From Hericium rajendrae (lineage: Eukaryota; Basidiomycota; Agaricomycetes; Russulales; Hericiaceae), in NCBI GenBank assembly GCA_033439255.1, contig CM065883.1, forward strand, positions 2,294,001-2,358,000: DNA of 64,000 nt. The letters are read 5' to 3'. Positions 45,364-57,925 of this stretch are shown one piece after another. Under the pieces are notes generated by a model, which was not told the DNA's origin, ran no database searches, and saw nothing but the letters and a program-made list of their open reading frames with translations. The translations under genes and the position numbers were made by a program. How positions within the stretch are numbered: the stretch's first letter is position 1; each line of letters opens with the position of its first letter.

Positions 45364-45841
45364 TGGCAAGTGGTTAGAGGAAGGCACGCCGCCTAACGCA
45401 TTCCCTCAACGCGTGTGGCTGAAGTCGACGCATTAACACCCTTGCAGCATACGAAGACGATTCCAAAGCGACCTCATAGCAAACGGCTATCACAAATTAC
45501 TAAGTAAGTGGGGGCAGCATTTGAGAATGTTCATGATTATTTTCAAGATTTTATATGGCATACAGAGTCTATAGCAGTGAGTAGACATGATTTCGAGGTT
45601 ATGTCCCGGCCGGGCCGTAAGTCACACGATTCGTCCTGCGCAGCAGTAATTGACAAGTCACAACTCGATCACAATAGATGGGCACACAAGGTTCAGTGGG
45701 GCGGTCATGATTTTATTTCAGTAACAGGACAGGAGTAACTACAATGCATCATAGGTAACAAGAAACAGGAGACTTTTTTGTTTTTCGAGCAAACATGAGC
45801 TAACAACTATGGGGACATGCAAATAGATCAAGCCAACAAGA
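45364..45841. other. Intergenic, no gene seen
   Basis: Upstream of the small minus-strand gene and downstream of the viroplasmin-domain gene. I found no repeat or conserved motif. Confidence 0.35.
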
Positions 45842-47330
45842 TCACGAAACACCGGCCAGAACCACGAACAAGGGATATGTAAAGTAGACGGCGTGCCGAT
45901 TGCGGCCGTGACGACAAGAAGAGGTCCATAAACTGTAGTCCGATTGACAAGAAAGGACTGGCCCCGCCTCGAAGCCAGTATCACTGACAGAAGCCCTAAT
46001 GGCGTGCGAGCCAGTCCTCGGCTTGGGCGCGGGAGCGGAAGGACTTGTGGTCAGCATTCGGATAGCCAAGCACGAGAGGGGCAACCTCGTCTCAGGACCG
46101 GAAGAGACCACAGCAGCGGCCTCTGGCAATGGCGTACCAGCGCCGAGGCTCGGCCTCGTTTGCACCGTTATCTCTGTTGCTCCTTCCAGGCTAGGTATGA
46201 CAATGAGTTCGAGTTCGAGCAAGCAACGAGCACAACTTACCAAGCCAACATTGTGGGCCTGCAAGGAGCTAGGAGTAGCAGCGATGGCGATGGCGATGGC
46301 GATGCCGCCGATGTCTGTAGTGTAATGAGCACTGCGGTGCTCAGAACCCGCGGTGGAGGAGGCCATGGACATCGTTGGCCTTGACGAAGGCGTTGCAGCC
46401 CTGCTGCGATGGCCGTCTCCCCCAGCGGAAGAATGTGCAGAACGAGGCGGGGAAGGGGCGGGAGGGTCAGCAGCCCTCGTGGACCGGCGGGGGGTATACA
46501 AGGGTGAGGGTCGGGGCGGCGGAGAGTTGATGGGGGTCGCAGTCGCAGGCGTGCCACCTGAGACAATAGGAGGGTCGGCGATGTCGAGGCCTTGCATGAA
46601 CTGAGCCAGACGCATGTCCTCAGCAGCACGGACACGAGCGGCCTCTTGAACTGCGAGCTCGGCCTCCTCGCGCATGCGCAGATGGTTGTTCCAGGCTTGC
46701 TCGGCCAGATCTAAGCTGGTGTAGTGCTGAAAGATCGCCCCGGAGAAGCCGGAGATGAGGGGAGCGTAGTGATGCCTGCAAGGTGTGGTGTCAATGTCCT
46801 GGACATTTGTCGAGAAGACATTACTTACCAGCCACGGAACACGCCAGTCCGCCTGCCGTTGGTGATGAGGTAGAACCTCGAATCTGCTTCTTGCCCGGGC
46901 GCAGTAATGGGATCCGGCATAATCTGCACCTGCGGGGCCTTCAACAAAGGCTCTTGCTGGAGAGGCGGGGCAGGTGGGGGAGACGGCGAGAGAAGGGGAG
47001 GGATGTTGTCATTGTCGACCGGCAGGTTGACAGGAATGTCATCTTCCTCATCCACATCGTAGGGGAGGGCATCGGTATCGTAAAGTTCTGATGGCAGGTC
47101 GTCATCGTCCGCTAAATGCTCGGAGAATCAGTGATGCCATGCAGATGACATGTGGCGGTGTTGACTTACTGACGGTCACTACAGTCGCGGGAGGGGGGCG
47201 ACCACCGGCAGCCCTCGCCGGGATGCTCTGTCCACCGCCTGCTCGCTCGTAGCCAGCCTCGACGGCGTCGCGACAGGGAGCCAGGAAATCAGCGGCAGGC
47301 CAGTTTAATTCTCAACGACGAAAAACTCGC
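45842..47330 (-). CDS. Viroplasmin/RNase H1 N-terminal domain protein, Pro/Ser-rich
   Basis: The key segment is spliced across an intron at about 46774-46826: FYLITNGRRTGVFRGW, then HHYAPLISGFSGAIFQHYTS and a short LAEQAW. This fits the caulimovirus viroplasmin/RNase H1 N-terminal fold (GRxxGIxxxW, then a VxGFxGAxxxxF block), which binds RNA-DNA hybrids or RNA. The N-terminal exons are acidic and Pro-rich. The C-terminal region is Pro/Ser/Arg-rich with an IAIAIAIAA run caused by a GGCGAT microsatellite near 46280. I found no ATG for the upstream exon near 47170-47330 and the 3' end is read as one exon, so both ends are provisional. No RNase H catalytic domain is attached. Confidence 0.5.
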
Positions 47331-47339
47331 CTTTTATCC

Positions 47340-48128
47340 ATGGTGCACTTAGGCAAGGCAAAGGGCACCGGCCGTGGCCAAGAAAAACCTCGCAATCACT
47401 CCAAGAAAGCATGGGCAACCGAGAAGGAAGTCACGGTGCTTCGCGAGCTTGTCCCGTTACACCGAGATGCACAAGCCAACGGCAAGCTCGTTGATTTCTG
47501 GCCAATGGCCTATGGTCGTTATTTCAACGACTTCCTGGAGAGAGATGTTCCTCTGGTCGATGGCGCACCACCCATACAAGAGGTGAGTATGGTCCAAAAA
47601 TTGACGTGTCGTTAATATTAACGAACGCGTAATGAACGCGTCACAGCGCCTCAAACAATGGTTTGGTAACCATTCAGCTCGAACTGTTAGTAGTCAGACA
47701 GGTAGAAGAAAAGCATTGAAGCTTGGTAAGACGCGTAGGCGATCTTCCGTGCAAGCCTACCAACACCTTTACTGGGACTCCAAGTTGAGAGCCATCATCG
47801 AGCCGATGTATGAGGAGTATCTGGCAGCCGTTCCAGAGGGCGAGAAGATAATCCACAAGGTACCGTGGTGCACCAAGCGTGCGAAGGTGTTATTGGCAAA
47901 GGAGTCAGATGAGGTGAAGCTGGAGGTCGAAAAGGCCAGGGACCAGAATTACGAGGTGATGCAGGAGATCGAGGAACTCCCTGAGGTTGACCAGGAGGAA
48001 GGACGTCATCTGCTACAAGCTAGGAAGTATTAAGAGTAAGTGAACATGCAGCGTTGGCAGAACTTTCGCTTACCAGCGTTTATAGGGCGATAGATGCATT
48101 CCCGCACATGGGTTCGGCTCTCGTGCGC
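47340..48128 (+). pseudogene. Hypothetical protein gene, 3' end cut by copia
   Basis: From ATG at 47340 (MVHLGKAKGTGRG), exon 1 runs to a GTGAGT near 47583. After a short intron, exon 2 opens at 47645 with RLKQWFGNHSART and stays open to a stop at 48031-48033. A GTAAGT at about 48036 suggests more coding once followed. The WFxNH motif resembles the recognition-helix region of homeodomain-like proteins, but that is weak evidence. Basic residues dominate. Copia LTR sequence begins near 48129. Confidence 0.4.
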
Positions 48129-49245
48129 GAGACTATGAGCTCCTTAGTTGCTCACATTGGACTGCAGGTGCGCTATAGTGTTTCTTTCTCATGTATCTAG
48201 TTGCTCACATTGGACTGCAGTCTCTAATCGATCCCTGTGTCTCCCTCTCGCTTTCTGCACTCCTGAGTCGCTCCCTATCGCTCAGATTCACACTTTGACA
48301 GGTTATGGGCCCTGCGCTCTAGCGAAGTTTTCACATCATCGATATCTGCCCATCCACTCGTCCGATCTCACCGATCTTTCGCCAACGACGTCGTCTCTGC
48401 ATACCTTCGTTGCTCACAAGTTTTCGCGCCGATCCGCTGAGCCATCGGGTCTTAACATCGTTGAGTTACTCTGCATCTATCTCTTATATCTCTATCCCCT
48501 CCGCTCCCAAAAAGCGTCGACCCTTCATTTTATCGACTTCTACCTTCGACGATCAAGCCCGCTACACTATAGTGCCTTGCTGGTCTTCCTCGGTCCGATT
48601 CAGATATGTCGAACCCATTTTCGCACCTCATGCAAATTTCGAGGCTTTCGTCCTCGAACTATGTTCAGTGGAGTGAGGAGATCACTGCGGTCTTGAGGTT
48701 GAGGGGTCTATGGGGTATTGTGAGTGACAACATCGAAGGTAAGTATCTCTGTTAGTGGGACATAGGATCAGTCATGACTCACGGAAGATACTATTCATGT
48801 ATCTGGGACTGCAGGTGTACGATGCTCTACGGAAGTTGCCGGGCAGTGGCTTCAAAACTGTACAGTAGACACAACCAACAAGGGCAAGGCCCGAAAGAGC
48901 GAAAGTGAAGCCATAGAGTAAGCAGTGCAATAGACAAGGCAATGCGAGCGAGAAAAATAGTCCTGTAACAACAACCAGTTGGCTAAGTGGTAAAGTGTGC
49001 TAGACTGACCTGTAAGGGTCCCGGGTTCGAATCCTGACTAGTGCATTAAAGCATAAGGTCATAGGTTCAACTCCCGAGTAGTGCGCACTAAGCAAGTGTC
49101 TCTAAGATCGAATCTCAGAGACTACAAGCTAGTCACAAGTCCTAGGTTCGACTCTAGGTGTCCGCATGCTTGCAGAAGGACCTAGGATCGAGCCTTGACT
49201 GTGCTGTGATTTTGCACCAGGATGCTGAGTCAAAAGACTTCAACA
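48129..49245. mobile_element. Copia mosaic E: two partial LTRs facing each other
   Basis: 48129-48300 is the 3' part of a plus-oriented LTR. It is followed by the primer site (48301-48315), leader, and the first about 40 gag codons (48605-48726). An unrelated stretch of about 85 bp follows, then 48811-49245 is a minus-oriented LTR missing its first 180 bp or so and ending TTCAACA at 49245. No target duplication is evident. It looks like a rearranged or twice-inserted remnant. Confidence 0.75.
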
Positions 49246-50284
49246 GCTGACCCTTTTCTCCTTACCCTTACCCTTGCCAGCCTTTGTCTTCTTTATTGTG
49301 TATTCTTCATTGAGCTCACTGTCTCCTTCATTCCCATCTCCCTCTCTCTCACTTTCAGCCTTGCCATCAACCGCAGCATCATCAGCGGCGCCATTGACTT
49401 CAGCATCTTCAAAGGCCAGAATTGAGTCATGATCTGGCTCGATCTCACATTGCTTCTTGCTGTTCGTCGAGCGTGTGCTACGCCAGGGCAGGCTCTCCTG
49501 AGGATCTGCACGATCGGTGCAATCGACCTTACAGGTGGGCTCTGGATCTATGACTAAGGTGAGCTCTGGTATTGGTTCTCGATGATGGAAACAAACTGAC
49601 CATGATCTTGCATCTGCTCATCTTCAAGCAGTTCACCATCATTTCTCTCCCCCAACTTCTTCACCATTCAAGGCTGAGGATGGCCACGTGCAGCTTGAGA
49701 TCCTGCAGCCTCGTTCTCAAGACCTGGAGCCCCAGTCAACTTGTGCCATTTCCAGCTGTCATCTTCTGGTTTGCACGCATCTTCTGTGTCAGTCTCACTA
49801 TCAGTACATCCACGTTTAGCTTTCGACTGAGGGGCCGGGGCACTGAGTACAACTTCAGGCCATGGTCGAGAAGAACCCCGACGTTTCGACATCGACTGCG
49901 AAGCATCTGGTTCACCTTTGCAATGAACATGATAAGTAACTCCTTCCATAACATGATTAAATTATGTCAACTTACCAGCAGTTTCTATAGTTTCTTCCAC
50001 AACATCAGTACTAACCTCAACATTGTCACATCACAGTGTCAACGTACCTGGGTCCACGTCAGGATTGCTGCACGCATGCTGCCTCTTGCTGGCATGGACA
50101 GTCTGTTCCTCTGCTGCCCTTTGTGCTGCTTCAGTGACCAGTCGCTCATCGGTGCTAAGCTGCCTCTTCTTGCCCTTGTCTTTTGTAGCTTTTGAGGAAT
50201 CCCGGTGAGTGTCCTGTTTCTCATTTTGCAACACTGCCTGATGAGCCTGAGTGCGTGGTCATGGTAGCATGTCGACAGGAACAT
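49246..50284 (-). pseudogene. N-terminal part of an unknown low-complexity gene
   Basis: Lys/Arg/Glu-rich exons run on the minus strand: one around 50031-50234 (KATKDKGKKRQLSTDERLV), one around 49668-49925 (DASQSMSKRRGSSRPWPEV), and one around 49250-49500 with an acidic then Lys/Gly-rich end. Splice-like GT/AG boundaries link them. They resemble the disordered N-terminal parts of genes like the one at 26348-29958, but no fold is visible. The gene is cut by copia E at 49245. Confidence 0.35.
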
Positions 50285-50359
50285 GACAGAATATCGAGAG
50301 CAAAGTGGAGGGTAGAGGTGTATGAAGACGACTGCAGAGTGAGCTCAGACGACAGCAGG

Positions 50360-50878
50360 TGTTAAGAACTATACGTTTCATTTCTTAGCTTGACATCACT
50401 CCCTTCGACATCCCCACCGTGGTCGATGTCCCACTGCTCTATTCCCTTTATTTAACCATATCTACATGCATGCATGGACGCTATCGCACTACCTCGATCC
50501 ACTATCTATTTCCATCATGATCGTTGCAGTGCTACCCTATCTACTCCTCCATCATGTTTCATCCCCATCATGCACAGTACAATGCTGTGCAATGCACAGT
50601 TACTACCATCACCTTAGATATAACTCGTAGCTGTACATCCTCCTGTATTTAACCGGTTGAGCTGAGTCCCTTAGACCTCAGCTTAACCACTTTGCAACTC
50701 TATAGGATTTACCTCCTGTCAGTCGCCAGTGCCCTTTAAATCCCTCCGCTTTGCACTTCCCTCTCTCAATCGCTCTCGACTCTCTTCATCGTCGATCGCC
50801 TCTTGAGCAGGTCAGCCTTTGTTGTTTGTGTGTAGCCTGAGCCCCTACTCGGTCACTACAGGACGTTGGTCCTTAGCA
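50360..50878 (+). repeat. Probable gypsy 5' LTR
   Basis: Bounded by TGTTAAG at 50360 and CTTAGCA ending at 50878, short inverted ends with one mismatch. A TGG two bases later (TGGTTAAGCTCTCC) could be a tRNA primer site. No second LTR exists to confirm the limits. Confidence 0.5.
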
Positions 50879-51069
50879 CTTGGTTAAGCTCTCCTACCAC
50901 TCACCCTACACAAACCGGTCTACAGTCTCGACAACAGACTGCCACCATCCCATCCACCATCAAGAATCTTCTGTGAAGATCTTTAGGGTCTACTCCACAT
51001 ATCGGAGTCACCCCCCTCACCAAACACCACCATTGCTCCCCTCATTCCCCTATACCTTCCCCTCAAGGC

Positions 51070-52744
51070 ATCAGAAGATGAATTAACAGACAAACAAAGG
51101 GCACATCGTTGCTACCTAGAGGAGGATCAAGCAACCCCTTACCGAATTTGTAGAACCAAGGTGTGGCCAAAACTCTACACTTACGATGAAGCAGCAGACC
51201 TCCTTTACTACAACAAGGAACTGACATACCACGATGAAAACGGCAAACTCATAAGGATCTGGAGGAAAGGAAAGAAAATTGCTACGACCAAGGAAAACGC
51301 TCCCGCAGAGTTCTTCAGAAAGAACTATCTACTTGAAGGAGAACGACACAAGCAGATAGTCCAACAATCCAGGCGTGTACTCCTCTCTACTCCGACATTC
51401 CTTAGGACTGAATCGTCTGGCTACCTCTACGATGACATCAACAAGATCCACTACCGGTTCGACCTCGGGACACGCCAAATCTATATCCTGTACGGAACAA
51501 CTAAAGACGGCTCAATCCAGGAAGAACAGATCGACCTTGTCAGACCTGTCACCCTCTACGACTCCCACACCACCTTTTCCTACACCAATCCTAGGATCAG
51601 TGAAACCCTGGCCAGTGAACTTGAGGAACTCCAGAGTTCTAGAGCAGCAACTCCCATTGACCCCTCCATCTCCCTACCTTCCATCCCAGACCCCGTCACC
51701 GAAACACCGGTTCCTCTACCCAGGACATCCAATCCTAAAGAAAACCCAGACAGCAACTCAGAACCCTCTGATAGCTCTCTCCTCACAACAAGAACCATTA
51801 GCAGACCCATCCTCGAGCCCTTCAATCCAACACCAGACCCTGCACTCTGCCCATTATCCTTTACCACAGACCCAACCCACAACCTCTTGGGACTCGGAGA
51901 TCTCCAGAGGACTATTAACTCAGCAGACAGTGACAGTGATGAAGAAGACGAGATGGCAAAGGGTCCAGATGTCAATAAGCCGATGCCTTTCACGGGTGTT
52001 CGCACTAAGCTCAAGGAGTTCATCAGCCAATGCAAGCTCCATTTCAAACTTAAACCCAATCGATTCCCCGATGTAGCCACACAAATCTACTTCGCCCTCT
52101 CCTACATCCAGGGAAGTACTGCAGGACCCTGGGCAGCCAAGTACTTCGACCAACTTGATGAACTCAAGGAAGATGGAAAAGAAGCCCTCACATGGGCCAA
52201 GTTCGAAGCAGACCTCCGCAAGCAGTTCGGAGAGATCCATGCAGCAGAATCTGCACTCTTTGACATCCAACGCCTCAGGCAGGGAAACAGGAGTGTCGAT
52301 GAATACACCACCGCTTTTAACACGCTGGCCAACATCTCCCTCCTTAATGACGTGAGACTCATCAGTGCCTACAAGAAAGGCCTTAATAGTGAGATCTCAA
52401 AGCAGATAACTATTGCAGAGAATCCTCCAAAGACCCTTCTTGACTGGCAGGATCGAGCCACCACCCTGGACATGCATCTTCGAGAAAGCCATTCAGACCA
52501 AGACCAAACCAAGGGAAGAGGAAGTTTCTTATATCCCAACCAGTTGTTGGAAACACTCTCCAAGGACCCGCGACGCCGCTCAGACATAGACTCGGCCAAA
52601 GTCTTGGTTGGGGCATTCCAACGTCGTCCCGACAAGTACCAAGGCCCTCGTCTGTCTCCAGAAGAGCGTGAACGTCGCCGCGCCAACAATCTCTGCTACA
52701 AGTGTGGAGGAGCAGGCCATGTTGCAATGTTCTGTCACAACTAG
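51070..52744 (+). CDS. Gypsy gag
   Basis: Open from about 51070 (no clear ATG; the natural start may be upstream or lost) to TAG at 52742-52744. The second half matches Retrotrans_gag: SYIQGSTAGPWAAKYF, then FEADLRKQFG and LRQGNRSVDEYTTAFNTL, the domain that builds the particle. The end is a zinc knuckle, CYKCGGAGHVAMFC. The first half is acidic and Pro/Ser-rich with a YLYDDINKIHYRFDL block I do not recognise. This frame has escaped nonsense mutations seen further downstream. Confidence 0.8.
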
Positions 52745-52971
52745 AATGGACAACCCTCCTTTACCAGAGCTACAGCAGGAGGATCGGTCAATGCCAGGAA
52801 CACTGAGATAGAAACCCCTACTCCTCTCTTCACAATGGCTCGAGCCATGCAACAGATGAATGAGTCCGACCTGCAAGAAGCTTGAACCCTCATGCAAGCC
52901 GCCCTCAATCTTGAAGTACCTGAAGACCAAGAGGGTTTTTAGAGCATTCTCATGCCACGACGTCATGAAGG

Positions 52972-55900
52972 ATGAAAGGTCTGCAAATTGCTTCTCCAAA
53001 TCATTTTGATATACTCTCGATACCAGATGATGATGTTTCAATGGACTCTTATTTACCGAATTGGCCGGCCAATTTACACGTATCCTCATTGAAATATAAT
53101 GGTTCTCCATCCATCCGCATTATCATCACGATTTTAGGAAAACAACAAAATGTTGCTGTTAAAGGCCTGGTGGACAGTGGAGCCACAGGCATTCTTATCA
53201 ACTGGAGGATTGTCAACCAGTATCACATCAAGACAATTCCCCTCACGAAACCTATCCCAGTCAAAGATGTCGATGACTCGGAAAATGCCCTTGGTCAAAT
53301 TACCCATTATTGTGTCTTATGCATTGGAATCAAGGGACCCGGCAATGCAACGCACACAGAGAAGACACAATTTTACATCACAGATTTAGGACAAGATGAC
53401 ATTATCTTAGGAACCAACTGGCTGCGAGAACACAACCCCAACATCAATTGAGAACAAGACCAGCTTGTACTAAAATGATGCCAACATAAGTGCCATGTAA
53501 CCAACGGACCAGTCCGAGTCAACAACATGGATACACTACCATTCGCCCAATGACCCCGGTGGGAAGCAGCCAGGAAAATAGCTCACTGCCTATTCAGTTC
53601 ATTTAACACTTGGGCTGCTGTCCTCCCTCACCCTCACTATGTCTCGCTCTCTTCCTGCGTGATCCAGCATCATCCTCAGCCATGCTCTCGACTCCCTCGT
53701 CCTCATCATTGCTCTCCACACTTCCATCACTCAGGGATCCAGGCTTGGTGTCTGCAGCAACATCCATCACACACCCCGTCGAAAACCCTACCAGTGATGC
53801 CTCATCCTCCCAACCTCGCCACAAAGCCTCTCCATAAGATGCAAAGTCGAACAGATCATCTCCATGAATGGCAAGTCGACCCAAGAATACACCCTGAAAA
53901 TGGAGAGGAGGACCATCAGGAGGGACTGCTCCGACACCCTGCTGTACACCCAACCGCCAGCTATGGATCCAGTCACAAAAACAGGCCCAAAGTACTTCCT
54001 CCTCTGCCACCAGATCATCTTGAGATGTCTCAATGCGATAGAAGACAGCTACCACTATCATTAACATTGGAGCAGGTAGCAAAGCTGATGCTCACATTGC
54101 TGGGCAGCAAACTCCGGAGTCTCCACGGGATGCAGATTCAATGTCTGAGGCATCAACGTGCAACTCAGGTTTTGCATTGCTATCTCCGCCCTCCCCTTGT
54201 GTAAATGATGCAACGACAGAGCAAAAGGAAAGTTCCAACTGTGATACCCTGCAAAACGACCATATCACCACCCAGGATACCATACAGGACCAGAACGGTG
54301 ATCAGGAGACACAGCAATGTAACGATGTTCATCTAGGTGCATGAAGAGGACATGGAGGGTGAAGACCTTCCAAAAGCACAGGCACAAACCTCTTGTACCT
54401 ACTCAGAGGATCCGAAAAATGCAAATTTGAAACACTACATGGTTACCATCGGTACATCACCCAGATTTCACAGAGGATGCCGATGAATCCATCATGCCAA
54501 TCCCCACAGATTGGTCCATCAAGGGTCTTGGCATCTCCAACCCTGATGATGATTTCAATTGTATTCTTGATCCATCATTACCCGATGACATGGTATTCCG
54601 CATTAATTGCACTGTGACCAATGCTCAAGAACTTGCTGCTGCCTTTGCTAGTAAGCAGAAGACCCAGACTTTAGACCAAATGATCCCACAGGAATACCGG
54701 GAATTTCACGATGTCTTCGAGGAAAAAGCATCAGAACGACTGCCCACCAGAAGACCATGGGACCATGCCATTGACCTCAAACCAGATGTCGAGCCACATT
54801 CTGCCAAGGCCTACCCAATGGCCCCACATGAGCTCAAGGAACTTGACAAGTTTCTAGAAGAAAATCTCTGCAAGGGGTACATTTGAGAATCTAAATCTCC
54901 TTGGGCTGCCCCATTCTTTTTCATATCCAAGAAAGATGGCAAACTCCGACTGGTTCAAGACTACTGAGAGCTCAACAAAAGGACCATACGCAATGAATAC
55001 CCCTTACCGCTTATCGGTGAACTTGTTGATAAACTCAAAGGAGCCAAAGTATTCTCCAAGTTCGACCTACGATGAGGGTACAACAATGTTCACATCAAAG
55101 AAGGTGACGAACACAAGGCCACCTTTTGTTGCAGCCGAGGACTATTTGAACCCACAGTCATGTTCTTCAGACTGACCAACTCCCCAGCCATATTCCAGGC
55201 AATGATGAACGCTCTGTTCAAAGACCTGATCGATGATGGCAAGGTTGTTATCTACATGGATGATATTCTGGTCTTCACCGAAACACTAGAAGAACATCGC
55301 CGGATTGTATGCCAAGTCCTCACCAGATTGCGCGACAATGATCTCTTCCTCAAACTGGAAAAATGCACATTTGAAAAAGCAGAAGTCGAATATCTTGGCC
55401 TGATCATCTCTCACAACCAGCTCCACATGGACCCTGTCAAAGTGGATGGCATTATTCAATGGCTGGAACCTCATACAGTCAAACAGATCCAGTCATTCCT
55501 AGGTTTTGGCAACTTCTATCACCGGTTCATACAAGATTTTTCTAAAGTTGCCAAACCACTCTTTGAGCTCACAAAGAAGACTCATACCTGGCAATGGACT
55601 ACCAAATGTCAAAAGGCCTTTGATGTACTCAAAACAGCCTTTACCACCTCTCCAGTACTTGTCATGCCAGACTATGACAAACCCTTTCATGTTGAATGTG
55701 ACGCATCAGATTTTGCAATAGGTGCAACACTGTCTCAACAGGGCCCAGACAATCAATGGCACCCAATTGCATATTATAGCAAGTCTCTCAATGATGCTGA
55801 GCATAACTATGACATCTATGACAAAGAGCTCCTTGCCATCATCTATGCCCTGGAAACCTGGCGCCATTATTTAGAAGGCCATCCCCATCCGATTGAGATC

Positions 55901-57925
55901 TGGACAGATCACAAAAACCTTGCATACTTCCAAACAGTTCGAAAACTCAACTGTCATCAGGCCCGCTGGAGTTTCTTCCTTACCAGATTTGAATTCACTA
56001 TCATGCATAAACCTGGCTCCTCCAACAAATCTGACGGTCTGTCCCATCCAGACCATAAAGCAGGGGTGGAAAATGACAACTTCGACTGTGTCCTGCTGGA
56101 ACCTCAATTTTTCCAAATTTGAGCTACAAGACATGGAAGTGTAACCAGTCTTGGAGACAAAACACTCTTGAAGCGAATCAGAGACTGCACAGAACATGAC
56201 GACATTGTAACTACAACAATGAAAACTATTCTGAACACAGGCCCTCGATCCATCGCCAAGGGACTACAGGAATGGAACCTAGAAGATGGCCTTATCCTGT
56301 TTAGAGGAAAAGTCTACATTCCTAAAGACCTTCAACTGCACCATGACATCATCAAATCCCACCATGATTCACTAGCTACAGGTCATCCTGGACGATAGAA
56401 AATCTATAAACTGGTTCAGCGCAACTATTGGTGGCCAGGAATGTCTAACTTCGTCAAAAGCTATGTCACAGGATGTGCCATCTGCCAGTCAACCAAAAAT
56501 GACACCCATCCCACCTATGTTCCCGTACAACCCACTGAGAAACCATTACAACCTTGGGAATACACCACCACAGACTTCGTAACAGATCTACCAGAAGTCC
56601 GTGGATTCAACTCCATCAACATAGTGGTAGACCAATTCTTTAAAGCTATCATCATCTCACCCTGCCGAAAAGACATTGATGCAGATGGAACAGCTAAACT
56701 CTTTATGGACAATGTCTGGAAATGCTTTGGACTCCCTGACAAGATGATCTCAGATAGAGGACCCCAATTTGCATCTAAAGTCCTTCAAAGCATCTACAAA
56801 GGACTGAGAATCTGATCAGCACTCAGTACAGCATATCACCCCCAGACCGATGGAAGCACAGAGTGTGTCAATCAAGAGATTGAGCAATACCCATTAGGAA
56901 CCTTCAAAACTTTCTGATGGACCCTGCAGAGTCTGATTAACTGCAAGACCTGATCCAGCTGCAGGCTCTAATTAGAGATCAATTTCTGATCAGAGCTTTT
57001 ATTTTGAAATCAATAACTATTGGCAGATATAGTAGTCATTCAACTCTAATCATTAGATGCAACAAACTTTTCAATATCTAAAATTTACATAAATCTGATC
57101 AGTTCTGATCAATCTGCGAGCATTCTGCATTGATACTTTTTTGAATCTTGAGGTCAAATATTCTGCAGCTAGCTGAGAGTAGCTGATGTTGTCTGAGAGT
57201 ATCTGATGTGTCTGATGCAACTGCTGCAGGTTATGCAGACACTGTCAGATGTCTCGCAGGTCAAACAGAAAGTTTTGAAGGTTCCTGATGCCTCTGTGCC
57301 TTCTGTAATGCTCACATGGACAATTAGGCAGATCTCCTCCCCTTCGCTGAATTCTCACATAATATCAAGGTACATTCGGCCACATGGAAAACACCCTTTG
57401 AATTACTCCATGGGTTCCAACCCCGCTTCCAACCAAAGATTCACCTAAACCCTGCTGTTCCTACAGCAGAACAAAGATTGATGACAATGCAGAAGGCCCA
57501 AGATGAAGCCAAAGCAAGCCAGACAATAGCCATCAAGGACATGCGCTGACAAGAAGACAAATATGGTACAAAGATGAACCTATCTTCAAACAAGACAATA
57601 AAGTCTGACTGGATAGCAAGAATCTCAGGCTCCAGTATCCCAAAGCTAAGTTTGGACTTAAAGGACAAGGACCCTTCAAAATCGTCCAAGTCATTAGTCC
57701 AGTCAACTATAAACTGAAACTACCACTGACCTGGAAGATCCACCCAGTCTTCCATGCTAGACTTCTCACGCCATACCATGAAACACTGGAATATGGCCCG
57801 AACTACACACCCCCTCCCCCAGAGGTTATAGATGGAGAACAAGAGTGAAAAGTTGAAGGTGTGGTCAAATCTCGTGTCTATGGCAAAAACTGATGTCTCC
57901 ACTTGGTGGAAGAGGGCCGATGCTT
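52972..57925 (+). pseudogene. Gypsy pol, multiply broken
   Basis: Protease: LVDSGATG near 53166, ending at TGA 53449-53451 where Trp is expected after NPNIN. A linker (53600-54400) is frame-disrupted. RT begins near 54494. Stops at 54884-54886 and 54965-54967 replace Arg or Trp in KGYI-stop-ESKSPW and VQDY-stop-ELNK. RT then continues with YMDDILVF (near 55254), and RNase H with HVECDASDFAIG and NYDIYDKELLAI to 56122. Integrase has a zinc-finger region (56330-56500), DRGPQF and [10 protein letters not shown]; the MITE separates NQEIEQY from LLPFAEFSHN. All stops are one transition from Trp, Arg or Gln codons. No functional enzyme can be made. Confidence 0.88.
56892..57290 (+). mobile_element. 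MITE copy 1 (399 bp) inside gypsy integrase
   Basis: Terminal inverted repeats of about 25 bp: 5' CATTAGGAACCTTCAAAAC and 3' TTTTGAAGGTTCCTGATG. It cuts the integrase frame between EIEQY and LLPFAEF, so the insertion is real. The duplication is at most 2 bp (CC). It encodes nothing. Copy 2 (60720-61120) differs at only a handful of positions. Confidence 0.8.

Larger units (their letters stand above)
50360..57925 (+). mobile_element. Ty3/gypsy (chromovirus-like) element, decayed and 3'-truncated
   Basis: The order gag, protease, RT, RNase H, integrase, chromodomain-like end defines Ty3/gypsy. Numerous stops interrupt pol. The 3' end stops in the chromodomain region (LHLVEEG) at about 57920, where a dispersed repeat takes over, so there is no 3' LTR. 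A MITE (56892-57290) splits the integrase. Confidence 0.85.

Noticed and set aside
53603-54082. A 159-codon minus-strand frame with an acidic, basic-ending protein
   Set aside because: It lies opposite the gypsy protease-RT linker, whose plus-strand frame reads as expected low-complexity sequence with transition-type stops.
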